DNA of 64,000 nucleotides from Coprococcus sp. OM04-5BH (GTDB taxonomy: Bacteria; Bacillota; Clostridia; Lachnospirales; Lachnospiraceae). The translations under genes were made by a program, and so were the position numbers. The number at the start of each line of letters is the position of its first letter. The stretch's first letter is position 1. Under the pieces are notes generated by a model, which saw only the letters and a program-made list of their open reading frames with translations, had not been told where the DNA came from and did no database searches. Below are positions 32,949 through 43,353 of the stretch, piece by piece. Location of the stretch: contig NZ_QULM01000002.1 in assembly GCF_003482105.1 (NCBI RefSeq), positions 124,001-188,000 on the forward strand, read 5' to 3'.

Positions 32949-33326
32949 TTAGTTGAGAGATGCTAATGTATCTCCTGCCTCAACCATTGCGCCAACTGCA
33001 ACATCAACGCTTGCAACTGTACCGTCTTCCGGAGCAACAACTTCGTTTTCCATCTTCATAGCCTCAAGTATAAGTAATACCTGACCCTTCTTTACTGCGT
33101 CGCCAACCTTTGTCTTAACATCAAGGATCTTACCAGGCATTGGTGAAGCAACCTTTATTGAACCTGCGCCTGTGCTCTTAGCTGCTGGTGCAGGAGCTGC
33201 TGCTGGAGCCGGTGCTGCTACAGGTGCTGCAACCTGTGCTACTGGTGCAGGTGCTGCGCCTGCTGCTAATTCTTCAACTGCAACATCATATGCTGTTCCA
33301 TTAACTGTAATTCTATAATTCTTCAT
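32949..33326 (-). CDS. biotin carrier protein of the decarboxylase
   Basis: 125 residues: a short N-terminal beta domain (YRITVNGTAYDVAVEEL), an Ala/Pro-rich flexible linker (APAPVAQVAAPVAAPAPAAAPAP) and a C-terminal biotinyl domain with the biotinylation motif EAMKMEN. It corresponds to MmdC/gamma or the 1.3S subunit of transcarboxylase and shuttles carboxyl groups between the carboxyltransferases and the membrane beta subunit. GGAGG precedes the ATG. Confidence 0.95.
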   Translation of the reverse strand: MKNYRITVNGTAYDVAVEELAAGAAPAPVAQVAAPVAAPAPAAAPAPAAKSTGAGSIKVASPMPGKILDVKTKVGDAVKKGQVLLILEAMKMENEVVAPEDGTVASVDVAVGAMVEAGDTLASLN

Positions 33327-33344
33327 AATCGATATCCTCCTATA

Positions 33345-34268
33345 TTATCTTCTTACTCGTCTGATCGGTCTTGCAACCAGCTTATCATTACTTGGGTATG
33401 TCACCTGGGAATTGTTACCACTCTCATATGCTGCAACTGCGGCTGAGATAACTGCAACAAGCTGTGAATCATCCATAACGCTTGCTCCTGTCTCTGTGTT
33501 AACAATATCAACGACAGCATTTGAAGGCTTCTGCTCTTCTGCTGCTTCGTCTGTGCCGGCTGCGCCGGCAGCCACCTTAGCCTTTTCTGCCTTTCTCTTT
33601 TCCCTTGTCTCTTTGTCTAATAACATAGGAACATACTTTAACAGAGAAATAACAAATGAAATAAATATAAGTACAACGAATACTATACCCATACCTATTA
33701 TTGTATTAGTGCCGGCATCCTTCATCTTCTCGCCGAGAGTCTGAACTTTGCCTGTCTCGAATTCTGATGGCTTATATGGATATACGCCCTGTGCAATAAG
33801 GCTGTCTGCGTCCATCTGATAGAACTCGCATAAATAGTTAAATCTTGCAGTATCATCTACAAAAGTAACTTTTACTTCAGCTGTTTCTTTTTCACATTTT
33901 GCTGTAAGTGTTACGATTACGGTATCCTTTACCTCTTCGATCTCATATGTTGAGTCAAGGCTTTCAAACTTACCGTAGTCCTTCTCCATACTGCTGAACA
34001 CCTTTACAGCGTCAACATCTGACTGAGAAATACTTACCTGCTGTCCCTGACCTGATATATATACTGCATCTGTGCCGTTTGCTTCCCAGTTTTCTACAAC
34101 TGCTTCGTCTTCTGACAACTTGATATATCCGTTTGCCAGTGTATTCGCATATGCGGCAATGGTGTCATTATCATAGTCAAAGGCAACCTTCTTGTCGTTT
34201 GAAGAACATCCTGCCAATGTAAAGGCAACAGCTAACATAGAAATTATTAAGAATAATCTTTTCTTCAT
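33345..34268 (-). CDS. OadG-family membrane subunit with lipoprotein N-terminus
   Basis: 307 residues. The N-terminus is a lipoprotein signal (KKRLFLIISMLAVAFTLAGCSS, lipobox LAGC), then a ~165-residue extracytoplasmic domain with no recognised fold, then one transmembrane helix near 192-213 (IIGMGIVFVVLIFISFVISLLKYV) typical of OadG/MmdD gamma/delta subunits, and a cytosolic tail ending in the VISAAVAAYE...RPIRRVRR segment that binds the carrier or carboxyltransferase. Normal OadG proteins lack the outer lipoprotein domain. It connects the soluble enzymes to the membrane pump. AAGGAG precedes the ATG. Confidence 0.85.
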   Translation of the reverse strand: MKKRLFLIISMLAVAFTLAGCSSNDKKVAFDYDNDTIAAYANTLANGYIKLSEDEAVVENWEANGTDAVYISGQGQQVSISQSDVDAVKVFSSMEKDYGKFESLDSTYEIEEVKDTVIVTLTAKCEKETAEVKVTFVDDTARFNYLCEFYQMDADSLIAQGVYPYKPSEFETGKVQTLGEKMKDAGTNTIIGMGIVFVVLIFISFVISLLKYVPMLLDKETREKRKAEKAKVAAGAAGTDEAAEEQKPSNAVVDIVNTETGASVMDDSQLVAVISAAVAAYESGNNSQVTYPSNDKLVARPIRRVRR

Positions 34269-34283
34269 TAAGTTGTCACTCCT

Positions 34284-35699
34284 TTATATTGTACTATGCT
34301 TCTTATATGGTCTCATTTCATCCTTTGAATAAAGCATTTCAAATGCAGCAATAACTCTCTTTCTTGTTGCATCCGGTTCGATAACATCATCAACATAGCC
34401 TCTGCTTGCTGCTGAAACAGCTCCTGAAAGAGCCTCTGTGTATTCAGCCTTCTTCTCCTTGATGAATGCCATCTTATCAGCAGCGGCTGAGATCTCATCC
34501 TCATACATGATCTTAACAGCCATCTCAGGATCCATTGTTCCGATAACTGCGTCAGGCCATGCATATACAAGATCAGCACCGATAGCCTTTGAATTCATAA
34601 CTGTGTAAGCTGTACCATAAGCCTTGTCAAGGATAACAGTAACCTTTGGTGTTGTTGCGTCTGCATAAGCGTTTGTAAGCTTTGCAAGTGCTCTTGAAAT
34701 TGTATGCTCCTCATCAATAGTAGCAGCAAAGCCTGTAACATTAACAAGTGTAAGTACAGGGATATCAAAAGCGTCACAGAAATTAACAAAATCTGCAGCC
34801 TTGTATGCGCCGTCGGTTGTGATAACATCCTTCTGGTTTACAACACATCCTACAGCATATCCGTTAAGCTTGATAAATGCTGTAACGATATCCTGAGCGA
34901 AATCCTTCTTAAGCTCAAGGATAAATGAGTTGTCTGAAATGTTCATAAGAACTGCCTTTGCGTCATTCTTGAAACCTTCAAGGTTAGGAATGATCCTGTT
35001 AATGTTATCTGTGCAGTTCTCCTGCTTGTCTGTATCTGTGTTACATGATGGAAGCATTTCAACAAGACTTCTGATAGTTCCGAGAACCTCTTCCTCTGTC
35101 TCAAATACACCATCAACATTAGCTGTATTCTCACTTACATACTCTGCTGTTGAAGTGTCAAGTTTAACAACATTGTTCTCTTCTAACGCATTAGGACTGT
35201 TTACAAAAAGCTTTGCACCTTCCTTTGTCATGAATGTAAAATCTGTAAGTGTAGGAATAAGAGCAGCTCCACCGCCACATGTTCCAAAAATAGCAGTGAT
35301 CTGTGGTATTACTCCCGATGCTAATGACTGCTTGAGATATACCTCGCCAAATGCGTTAAGTGCATCTGTTGCCTCCTGTAATCTTAAGCCGGCACAATCG
35401 ACGAGACCGATAACCGGTGCTCCCATCTTCATAGCCATGTCATAAATCTTAGCAATCTTTCTCGCGTGCATTTCGCCTATTGATCCGCCTAAAACCTTAG
35501 CGTCCTGGCTGTACACATATACTAAATTGCCATTGATTACTCCGTATCCGGTAATAACACCATCTTTAGGAGTTTCCTTGTCCTGGATGTTAAAGTCAGT
35601 GTTTCTTGCTGTTACATATGCACCAACTTCAACAAAACTTGAGTCATCAAGTAATGCATTAATTCTATCACTTGCTGACAAGCTTGGTTTGTTGCTCAT
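34284..35699 (-). CDS. acyl-CoA carboxyltransferase subunit (MmdA/12S-like)
   Basis: 471-residue carboxyltransferase of the crotonase fold. YSQDAKVLGGSIGEMHARKIAKIYDMAMKMGAPVIGLVDCAGLRLQEA and GTCGGGAALIPTLTDFTFMT are the N-terminal half motifs; VVNQKDVITTDGAYKAADFVNFCDAFDIPVLTLVNVTGFA and AYTVMNSKAIGADLVYAWPDAVIGTMDPEMAVKIMY the C-terminal half. Family members act on methylmalonyl-CoA, malonyl-CoA or glutaconyl-CoA; the substrate is not decided here. Paired with OadA, one biotin carrier and a beta pump. Start at MSNKPSL has GGAGG upstream; a further 37 codons lack one. Confidence 0.9.
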   Translation of the reverse strand: MSNKPSLSASDRINALLDDSSFVEVGAYVTARNTDFNIQDKETPKDGVITGYGVINGNLVYVYSQDAKVLGGSIGEMHARKIAKIYDMAMKMGAPVIGLVDCAGLRLQEATDALNAFGEVYLKQSLASGVIPQITAIFGTCGGGAALIPTLTDFTFMTKEGAKLFVNSPNALEENNVVKLDTSTAEYVSENTANVDGVFETEEEVLGTIRSLVEMLPSCNTDTDKQENCTDNINRIIPNLEGFKNDAKAVLMNISDNSFILELKKDFAQDIVTAFIKLNGYAVGCVVNQKDVITTDGAYKAADFVNFCDAFDIPVLTLVNVTGFAATIDEEHTISRALAKLTNAYADATTPKVTVILDKAYGTAYTVMNSKAIGADLVYAWPDAVIGTMDPEMAVKIMYEDEISAAADKMAFIKEKKAEYTEALSGAVSAASRGYVDDVIEPDATRKRVIAAFEMLYSKDEMRPYKKHSTI

Positions 35700-35865
35700 T
35701 TTTAGCCCTCCGTTTGATATATTTTTAGGATATTCCGTATTATGGAAAATCCAATTTCTGCCGAGTATAATTGTAATGCCTTTGACAACATATTTCAAGT
35801 AAAAAAACACCTTTACGGCATTTTTTATAATTTGTACACAATATTATCACCATATACAAGGCAGT

Positions 35866-35910
35866 AAAAAGGAGCGAGATAAATACATCTTATATTTTAC
35901 CCCGCCCCTT
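35866..35910 (-). terminator. terminator of the pgsA operon
   Basis: Minus-strand AAGGGGCGGGGTAAA pairs over 15 positions, using G-T wobbles, with TTTATCTCGCTCCTT and is followed by TTTTT, about 40 nt after pgsA. Confidence 0.7.
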
Positions 35911-35951
35911 ATTTTTTTAATTATAAACTAATTACAGATATTTTTCGGACA

Positions 35952-36482
35952 TCAGCCCTTAAGCACATCCCTGTTCTTAATAAGATAATCAAGAAGAGAG
36001 ATGATGGTAAGTGCAAGTGACGCATATATGAGCACCTGCTCAAGGTAATATATAAACTGTGATGAAAGGTTTGCTATAAGGAAGCATACCATTATCATCT
36101 GGACAGTTGTCTTTATCTTTCCCCACCATCCGGCTGCTATTACTACTCCCTTCTCGGCAGCAATAAGTCTGAAGCCGCTTATGATAAATTCCCTTGCGAT
36201 TATAACTATAACGATCCAACCCGGCATCCTGTGAAGATCCGTAAAAGCAATAAGTGCCGAACACACCAGCAGCTTGTCTGCCAGAGGATCCATGAACTTT
36301 CCAAAGTTTGTTACAAGATGGCAGCGTCTGGCGATCTGTCCGTCTAATGTATCTGTGATGGCAGCCACGATAAATATTCCAAGTGCCACCCATTTTGTCC
36401 AGGAAGCTTCCATGTACAGAAATACAAGGAAGAACGGTATCATTATAACTCTTAATATTGTCAGTTTATTTGGTAGATTCAT
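35952..36482 (-). CDS. pgsA: CDP-diacylglycerol-glycerol-3-phosphate 3-phosphatidyltransferase
   Basis: Makes phosphatidylglycerophosphate, the first committed step of phosphatidylglycerol synthesis, in the cytoplasmic membrane. 176 residues with several transmembrane helices and the CDP-alcohol phosphotransferase motif DTLDGQIARRCHLVTNFGKFMDPLADKLL (D-G-x2-A-R-x8-G-x3-D-x3-D). N-terminal NLPNKLTILRVIMIP is typical. Its ATGA start overlaps the rimO stop by 4 nt, so the two are translationally coupled. Confidence 0.96.
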   Translation of the reverse strand: MNLPNKLTILRVIMIPFFLVFLYMEASWTKWVALGIFIVAAITDTLDGQIARRCHLVTNFGKFMDPLADKLLVCSALIAFTDLHRMPGWIVIVIIAREFIISGFRLIAAEKGVVIAAGWWGKIKTTVQMIMVCFLIANLSSQFIYYLEQVLIYASLALTIISLLDYLIKNRDVLKG

Positions 36483-37792
36483 TCCGCAACATCTCCTATC
36501 AGGTCATATTCATTTGCCTCGGTAATATCCACATCCACAAAGGCTCCCGAGATCAGTTCATGATCGGCATGGACAAATATCATGCCGTCAACAGAAGGTG
36601 CGTCCCTGTATGAGCGTCCTATGTAGACATCTCCATCATCAAGATATCCCTCAATGAGAACCTTAAGTCGCTTTCCCACAAAGCTCTGATTCCTGTCGTA
36701 GGATATCTCCTGCTGAAGCTCCATGATCTCATCACGCCAGCCTTCGGCAATATCCTCAGGAACCTGATCCTCAAAAGCTGCCGCCGGAGTTCCCTCCTCA
36801 GGGGAATATGTGAACACTCCAAGCCTGTCAAACTCCATATCATTTATAAATTCGCACACGCTCTCATGCTCTTCTTCAGTCTCTCCCGGAAATCCGGTGA
36901 TCAGTGTTGTCCGTATGGCGATATCCGGTATCCTGCTTCTTAAAGCTGTTATAAGATCCACCAGTTCTTTTCTGGTGGTTCTTCTTCCCATACGCTTTAA
37001 TATCTTGTCCTCTGAATGTTGGATAGGTATATCAATGTATTTACATATTTTATCACAATCTGCCATAACATCAATAAGTTCTTCTGTTATTTCTTCAGGA
37101 TAACAATACATAAGTCTTATCCACTCTATGCCGTCTATCTCACAAAGCTTACGGAGCAGCTCCGGAAGTTTTTTCTTTCCATAGATATCCGTGCCGTATA
37201 ATGTAGTCTCCTGGGCAACTAGTATAAGCTCCCTGACGCCGTCTCTTGCCAGCATCTCTGCCTGGGACAGCAGCTTCTCCATAGGTACACTTCTGTACTT
37301 ACCCCTGATATACGGAATAACGCAGTAGGTACACATCTTACCGCATCCCTCAGCGATCTTGAGATACGCCATGCCTGCAAGGGTTGTAACAATCCTGTCG
37401 TTATCTGTATCCGGCATATAATTTATACTGTCTATGATCTTGGTATCATCGGTTCCGACAGCCTCAAGTATCTTGTCAAAATTGGTGGAACCCAAGATGA
37501 CATCTATCTCCGGAAGCTCCTCCAAGATCTCGTCCTGATATCTCTGGGACAGACAGCCTGCAACTATAAGCTTCTTAAGATTAGCTGTCTTCTTAAGCTC
37601 AGCCATCTCGATAATGGTATTGATACTTTCCTGCTTTGCGTCCTTTATAAATGCACAGGTATTTATGACCACAACCTCTGCTTCCTGCTCATCATTTGTT
37701 ATCTCATGACCTGCACTGTGAAGCTTTCCAAGCATGGCCTCGCTATCGCATAGATTTTTGTCGCAGCCAAGTGAAACCATTAATATTTTCAT
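36479..37792 (-). CDS. rimO: ribosomal protein S12 methylthiotransferase
   Basis: Radical SAM methylthiotransferase that modifies Asp of ribosomal protein S12. 437 residues: UPF0004 domain with LGCDKNLCDSE, NTCAFI and AGCLSQRY cysteines, radical-SAM motif EGCGKMCTYCVIPYIRG (CxxxCxxC variant) and a C-terminal TRAM domain. SLGCDKNLCDSEAMLG separates it from MiaB-type tRNA enzymes. It starts 20 nt after folD and overlaps pgsA. Confidence 0.95.
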   Translation of the reverse strand: MKILMVSLGCDKNLCDSEAMLGKLHSAGHEITNDEQEAEVVVINTCAFIKDAKQESINTIIEMAELKKTANLKKLIVAGCLSQRYQDEILEELPEIDVILGSTNFDKILEAVGTDDTKIIDSINYMPDTDNDRIVTTLAGMAYLKIAEGCGKMCTYCVIPYIRGKYRSVPMEKLLSQAEMLARDGVRELILVAQETTLYGTDIYGKKKLPELLRKLCEIDGIEWIRLMYCYPEEITEELIDVMADCDKICKYIDIPIQHSEDKILKRMGRRTTRKELVDLITALRSRIPDIAIRTTLITGFPGETEEEHESVCEFINDMEFDRLGVFTYSPEEGTPAAAFEDQVPEDIAEGWRDEIMELQQEISYDRNQSFVGKRLKVLIEGYLDDGDVYIGRSYRDAPSVDGMIFVHADHELISGAFVDVDITEANEYDLIGDVAE

Positions 37793-37811
37793 ATTTTACA
37801 TCACCTTATAA

Positions 37812-38660
37812 TTATTTTTTCTGTATAGCAACTGAATTGACACAATTGTTCATGAGCATGGCAATGGTCATAGGTCCTACACCGCCGGGAACCGGAGTGA
37901 TGGCACCTGCCACAGGCTCAACGGAAGCAAAATCTACGTCTCCGCACAGCTTATTATCGGCACCTCTGTGTATTCCCACATCAATAACAACCGCTCCGTC
38001 CTTAACATATGACTTGTCGATCATCTTTGGTCTTCCGATAGCAACCACAAGGATATCTGCTCTCTTGCATACTTCCTTAAGGTTCTTTGTCCTTGAATGG
38101 CATATGGTTACTGTGCCGTTTTCTCTCAACAGAAGAAGTGCCATTGGCTTTCCAACAATATTGCTTCTGCCTATAACCACACATTCCTTGCCCTCTATAT
38201 CTGCTCCCGATCTCTTGATAAGCTCGATTATGCCCGCCGGCGTACATGAAACGAAGCCCGGCTGCCCAATGCTTAAAGCTCCTACGCTCATAGGATGGAA
38301 GCCATCCACGTCCTTTAGTGGAGATATAGCCTTGATGACCTTATCCTCATCAATATGTTTAGGAAGTGGAAGCTGCACCAGTATGCCATTTATCTTGTCA
38401 TCGTTATTAAGCTTGTCTATAAGTTCAAGAAGCTCTGCCTCAGTTGTATCCTCGGGCAACTCATATGATACAGAATTAATCCCTGTATATTCACATGCCT
38501 TCTTCTTATTTCCTACATACACTGTGCTGGCGGGATCATTTCCCACAAGCACAACTGCAAGGCTTATCTCTATGCCCTGTGCCTTATAAGCACTTACCTT
38601 TTCCTTAACCTCATCCTTGATCTGTTTCGAGATCACCTTTCCGTCTATTATCTGTGCCAT
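37812..38660 (-). CDS. folD: methylenetetrahydrofolate dehydrogenase/cyclohydrolase
   Basis: Interconverts 5,10-methylene-THF, methenyl-THF and 10-formyl-THF. 282 residues with [14 protein letters not shown] (catalytic YxxxK), [23 protein letters not shown] and the Rossmann segment [17 protein letters not shown], and the C-terminal [17 protein letters not shown]. Follows fhs by 40 nt in one operon; together they feed formyl-THF to purine synthesis. Confidence 0.98.
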   Translation of the reverse strand: MAQIIDGKVISKQIKDEVKEKVSAYKAQGIEISLAVVLVGNDPASTVYVGNKKKACEYTGINSVSYELPEDTTEAELLELIDKLNNDDKINGILVQLPLPKHIDEDKVIKAISPLKDVDGFHPMSVGALSIGQPGFVSCTPAGIIELIKRSGADIEGKECVVIGRSNIVGKPMALLLLRENGTVTICHSRTKNLKEVCKRADILVVAIGRPKMIDKSYVKDGAVVIDVGIHRGADNKLCGDVDFASVEPVAGAITPVPGGVGPMTIAMLMNNCVNSVAIQKK

Positions 38661-38699
38661 TATATCATCCTCTATTCTGTCATTATTTTCTGCCGGGTA

Positions 38700-40370
38700 C
38701 TAGAACAGACCTTTTATAACCCCGTCATCTGTCACGCTGATATTAAATGCAGCAGGATTCTTTGGAAGTCCAGGCATGGTCATTATAGTTCCTGTTATGG
38801 CAACTACGAAGCCTGCGCCTGCACTTACATAAACCTCACGGATATTTATATCAAAGCCTGTTGGTCTTCCAAGCTTGTTAGGATCATCTGACAGCGAATA
38901 CTGGTTCTTTGCCATACATACAGGGAAATTACCGAATCCCATTTCCTCTATTTTCTTGATGGCTCTTGAAGCCTCAGGGCTGTAGGTTACATTGTCAGCA
39001 CCATATATCTCTGTAGCTATTGTACTGATCTTGTCCTTTATAGAAAGATCATCCTCATAGAGAACCTTGAAGTTGCTTTTCTTTGTCTCTAAGGTGTTGA
39101 GGACTGCATTTGCCAGCTCTATTCCACCTTCGCCACCCTTCTCCCATACATTTGCAAGGGCAAAATCACATCCTCTTGCAGTACAGAATTCTTTAACGAA
39201 GTCAAGCTCTGCGTCTGTATCTGTGATAAATCTGTTTAATGTTACAACAACAGGCACGCCGTACTTCTGGAGATTTTCAATATGCTTCTCAAGGTTTACG
39301 ATACCCTTCTTTAACGCCTCAAGATTTTCTGCTGTAAGCTCTGTCTTAGGAACCCCACCGTTATACTTGAGAGCTTTGACTGTAGCCACAAGAACTACTG
39401 CGTCCGGCTTGAGTCCGTTCATACGGCACTTGATATCGAAGAACTTCTCAGCTCCCAGATCTGCACCGAAGCCTGCCTCTGTAATAACATAGTCAGCAAG
39501 CTTTAAGGCTGTCTTTGTTGCCATTACACTGTTACAGCCATGGGCTATATTTGCAAATGGGCCACCATGTACTATTGCAGGTGTATTCTCAAGGGTCTGG
39601 ATAAGGTTTGGCTTGATGGCGTCCTTAAGAAGTGCTGACATTGCTCCAACTGCCTTTAAGTCAGCGGCAGTTACAGGCTCATTGTCGTAATTGTATGCAA
39701 CTATTATCCTGCCAAGTCTGTCCTGAAGATCCCTAAAGTCCTTTGCAAGACAGAGGATGGCCATTATTTCTGAGGCAACTGTTATAACGAAGCCGTCTTC
39801 ACGAGGCACACCATCCACACGCTTTCCGAGACCTACTATTGTATGGCGGAGTGATCTGTCGTTCATGTCCATACATCTCTTGAACACTATACGATTCACG
39901 TCTATCCTAAGCTCGTTTCCCTGATGTATATGGTTGTCCATCATTGCTGCAAGGAGATTATTTGCTGATGTTATGGCATGAAAATCACCTGTGAAATGAA
40001 GGTTAAGATCCTCCATAGGTACAACCTGGGCATATCCGCCGCCGGCTGCTCCACCCTTAATGCCGAAACAAGGTCCTAGGGATGGTTCTCTTAATGCTAT
40101 GAGAGACTTCTTTCCAAGCTTTGCCATGGCCTCACCTAGACCAACTGTAACTGTTGTCTTGCCCTCTCCTGCAGGGGTCGGGTTGATGGCTGTTACAAGT
40201 ATAAGCTTTCCATCATCATTGTCTGAAACCTTCTTAATAAGTTCACTTGAAAGCTTTGCCTTGTACTTTCCATACATTTCTATGTCGTCCTCGGCAATTC
40301 CTATTGACGCAGCCACATCCTTAATATTTGCCATGTGAGCCTGCTGAGCGATTTCGATATCGTTTAACAT
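38700..40370 (-). CDS. fhs: formate-tetrahydrofolate ligase
   Basis: ATP-dependent formylation of THF to 10-formyl-THF. 556 residues with P-loop [54 protein letters not shown], the [16 protein letters not shown] motif and C-terminal [20 protein letters not shown]. The ATG at 40370 has AAAGGAG 8 nt before it; 19 codons upstream are unlikely to be translated. Next to folD. An anaerobe can use it to assimilate formate or, in reverse, to make ATP. Confidence 0.98.
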   Translation of the reverse strand: MLNDIEIAQQAHMANIKDVAASIGIAEDDIEMYGKYKAKLSSELIKKVSDNDDGKLILVTAINPTPAGEGKTTVTVGLGEAMAKLGKKSLIALREPSLGPCFGIKGGAAGGGYAQVVPMEDLNLHFTGDFHAITSANNLLAAMMDNHIHQGNELRIDVNRIVFKRCMDMNDRSLRHTIVGLGKRVDGVPREDGFVITVASEIMAILCLAKDFRDLQDRLGRIIVAYNYDNEPVTAADLKAVGAMSALLKDAIKPNLIQTLENTPAIVHGGPFANIAHGCNSVMATKTALKLADYVITEAGFGADLGAEKFFDIKCRMNGLKPDAVVLVATVKALKYNGGVPKTELTAENLEALKKGIVNLEKHIENLQKYGVPVVVTLNRFITDTDAELDFVKEFCTARGCDFALANVWEKGGEGGIELANAVLNTLETKKSNFKVLYEDDLSIKDKISTIATEIYGADNVTYSPEASRAIKKIEEMGFGNFPVCMAKNQYSLSDDPNKLGRPTGFDINIREVYVSAGAGFVVAITGTIMTMPGLPKNPAAFNISVTDDGVIKGLF

Positions 40371-40471
40371 ACATTTGTCTCCTTTGTCGTTTTTTATATA
40401 TGTATATTTAATATTTCTAAATAACATCTTCTGTAATCTGTTTTTTTAGTAACAGTCCTTATTAATGTATT

Positions 40472-43324
40472 TTAATAATACTCATCTATGTACTGTTCAA
40501 ATTGTTCCTCAGACATTAATATCTTCCTTGCCTTTGTGCCCTCTTCAGGACCCACAACTCCTGCGTCCGCAAGCTGATCCATTATCCTTGCAGCCCTGTT
40601 AAAGCCGATCTTAAATGCCCTCTGTAACATTCCTATAGAAGCTTTTTCTTTGTCTATTATGAACTTCCCTGCTTCAATGAAGTACTCATCCCTGTCATTT
40701 CCACCGGAACCTGCGCCGTTTAACGATCCATCTGAACCGCTGGCAATGGAATTTGATACGGATTCATCGTATGTACCCACGCCATTGGACTTCTTAAGGT
40801 AATCCACAACTCTTGCCACCTCATCATCTGATATGAAGGCACCCTGGACTCGCACAGGCTTAGGGAAGCCTGTAGGGTAAAACAGCATATCTCCCTTACC
40901 AAGAAGCTTCTCGGCACCATTCATGTCAAGGATGGTTCTTGAATCCACACCTGATGACACTGCAAATGCTATTCTTGACGGAACATTAGCCTTTATAAGA
41001 CCGGTGATTACATCTACAGATGGTCTCTGGGTAGCTATTACAAGGTGTATTCCCGCCGCTCTGGCAAGCTGTGAAAGTCTTACTATGGCATCCTCCACCT
41101 CACCGTGGGCAACCATCATAAGGTCAGCCAGCTCATCTACGATAACAACGATCTGCGGAAGCTTCGTGAGCTTCTCAGGATCAACACCTCCGGATGCCAG
41201 TGCGTCGGCAACCTTCTCATTATAGCCTGTGAGATTTCTCACTCCTGTATCTGCAAATAACTGATATCGCCTTGTCATCTCCTCAACTGCCCAGTTAAGA
41301 GCTCCGGCAGCTTTCTTAGGATCTGTCACAACCGGTATAAGAAGATGTGGTATTCCGTTATAACAGGTGAGCTCAACCATCTTAGGATCTACCATTATAA
41401 GCTTGACCTCCTCCGGCCTTGCCTTAAAGAGAATACTCATTATAAGTGTATTTATACATACAGACTTACCTGAGCCTGTGGAGCCTGCAATGAGAAGATG
41501 TGGCATTTTGGCAATATCTGTGGTGATAACCTGTCCGCTTATATCCATTCCCACTGCAAATGATATCTTGGATTTCGCCTTCTTAAAGTTCTCTGACTCA
41601 ACTAATTCCCTGAATGTAACAACGGATATCTCCTTGTTAGGAACCTCTATTCCTATAGCAGCCTTTCCCGGTATAGGAGCTTCTATCCTTATATCGGCAG
41701 CAGCAAGATTAAGCTTGATATCATCGGCAAGATTAAGTATCTTGCTGACCTTGACTCCCTGCTCCGGCTGCATTTCAAATCTTGTTACTGCCGGACCGCA
41801 GCTGTAATTCGTTATGGTTACATTTACACCAAAGTTTTCAAGAGTGTTTTTGAGTTTAATGGCTGTCTCCCTTACATAAGCGTCCCTGTTGGTATTGTTC
41901 TGCTTCTCAGCCTTTGTAAGAAGTGACGCGTCCGGCAGAGTATATCTGCCACCCTCGGTGTAACTCTTCTGTGGAGCCGTGCTCTCATTTTTCCTGACAG
42001 CCGGCTTTGAAGCCTTAGCTGCGTCAGCTCCACTGCCACCAGTAACTGACTCAAATGCCGAGTCATGCTCCGGACTGTAATCACTGATGGTCTCAGGATG
42101 AAGATTGCCGTTTACCGCACCAGCCAGTACATCTTCTCCCATATCTATGGTTGCCTTACCTGCTGTGCCAAAATCTGTAGTCTTAGGTTTAGACATACCA
42201 ATGCCCACGCCTGAAGTATTAGGCTGCAATACTCCTGCACCGGCAGCACCTTTAACACCGGCTCCTGAAATGCCCGGATAAAGATTTCCTGTTCCTGAAG
42301 CAATTTTCTGTGCAGCTTCCGCTGTCTTTGATACTGTTCCCGCCTTTGTTCTGCGATTTCTTGGCTTAGGTGCTTCCGCCCTGTCCTGTTCAGTCTCGTC
42401 ATGCATGTTGATACGCTCGATACCGTTATCATCAGGATCTATATCAAAGAAATCCCTTGGCTTGTCCTTTACCTCATGGACATCGTGAGGACTATCTGTC
42501 TTACCCTTCCTGGAAGGAGTTTTTCGGGTTGAATCGAACACATTGATATTATTCATATCAACTCTCGGTCCTTTGTTTCTGCCTGTTTCCTCAAAATCAT
42601 CCATATCATCATCTAAAAGTCCGAACTCATCTATCTGTTCTCTTCTGCGTTTCTTTCTCTGGGTGCTTCTTTCACTCTTCTTTTCATCGGAGAAATGCAC
42701 TGATATGCTGTTCTTAATATCCCTTGCCATTCCTTCGATGGATATCTCACACAACAGCATGAACATGATAGCTGTTACCACAACCATGACAATGATGGTT
42801 CCAGGTATACCGATAACAGTCCTTAAAAGGAAGAATACCAGACCGGCTATCAACCCTCCGCCCTTATGGTTCTTATATCCATCCATGTATATGTTCTTTA
42901 CGGATTCAAAATCACTGGCAGATAACATCTGACAGAGCATTGAGAACATACAGAGCAGAACGCCAACATAAATTATCTTCTTTAATATCCTTCTGTCAAA
43001 ACGATTTGACACAAGGAACGCTGCTGAAAAGAACATATAGACAGGGAAGAAATATTCCACCGAACCTATAAGACCGAAGAAAAATCCCGAAATTGCATTT
43101 CCAAAGGTACCGCATTTGCCGAAATTTGCTATAAAGAGAAATACTGCAAATGCAAGAACGCAGATAAGTATAACCTCAAGCCTTACTGCCTGCTCCTGTT
43201 CATTTCTCACCTGCCTTCCCCTGGCAGATGTATTTTTCCTGCCCTTTGCGGTGCTTTTAGTATTTTTTTTGCTTTTGGAAGCACCGGAGTTACGTCCGGT
43301 GGTCTTCTTAGTATTTGTAGCCAT
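40472..43324 (-). CDS. ftsK: DNA translocase FtsK/SpoIIIE
   Basis: Hexameric DNA pump for chromosome segregation at the septum or into the forespore. 950 residues: a Lys/Arg-rich N-terminus, four hydrophobic helices at about residues 50-195, a ~290-residue low-complexity linker with many Gly/Ala/Thr/Pro, then the motor with Walker A ([17 protein letters not shown]), [27 protein letters not shown] and Walker B ([12 protein letters not shown]), and the C-terminal gamma winged helix ([37 protein letters not shown]) that reads KOPS/SRS sequences. Next to tepA-like and uppP genes. Confidence 0.97.
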   Translation of the reverse strand: MATNTKKTTGRNSGASKSKKNTKSTAKGRKNTSARGRQVRNEQEQAVRLEVILICVLAFAVFLFIANFGKCGTFGNAISGFFFGLIGSVEYFFPVYMFFSAAFLVSNRFDRRILKKIIYVGVLLCMFSMLCQMLSASDFESVKNIYMDGYKNHKGGGLIAGLVFFLLRTVIGIPGTIIVMVVVTAIMFMLLCEISIEGMARDIKNSISVHFSDEKKSERSTQRKKRRREQIDEFGLLDDDMDDFEETGRNKGPRVDMNNINVFDSTRKTPSRKGKTDSPHDVHEVKDKPRDFFDIDPDDNGIERINMHDETEQDRAEAPKPRNRRTKAGTVSKTAEAAQKIASGTGNLYPGISGAGVKGAAGAGVLQPNTSGVGIGMSKPKTTDFGTAGKATIDMGEDVLAGAVNGNLHPETISDYSPEHDSAFESVTGGSGADAAKASKPAVRKNESTAPQKSYTEGGRYTLPDASLLTKAEKQNNTNRDAYVRETAIKLKNTLENFGVNVTITNYSCGPAVTRFEMQPEQGVKVSKILNLADDIKLNLAAADIRIEAPIPGKAAIGIEVPNKEISVVTFRELVESENFKKAKSKISFAVGMDISGQVITTDIAKMPHLLIAGSTGSGKSVCINTLIMSILFKARPEEVKLIMVDPKMVELTCYNGIPHLLIPVVTDPKKAAGALNWAVEEMTRRYQLFADTGVRNLTGYNEKVADALASGGVDPEKLTKLPQIVVIVDELADLMMVAHGEVEDAIVRLSQLARAAGIHLVIATQRPSVDVITGLIKANVPSRIAFAVSSGVDSRTILDMNGAEKLLGKGDMLFYPTGFPKPVRVQGAFISDDEVARVVDYLKKSNGVGTYDESVSNSIASGSDGSLNGAGSGGNDRDEYFIEAGKFIIDKEKASIGMLQRAFKIGFNRAARIMDQLADAGVVGPEEGTKARKILMSEEQFEQYIDEYY

Positions 43325-43353
43325 CTTAAACCATCCTCACACTTCAATACATC

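Noticed and set aside
37696..38589. 297-residue plus-strand ORF
   Set aside because: Antisense to folD and the rimO start; both have complete family motifs on the minus strand.
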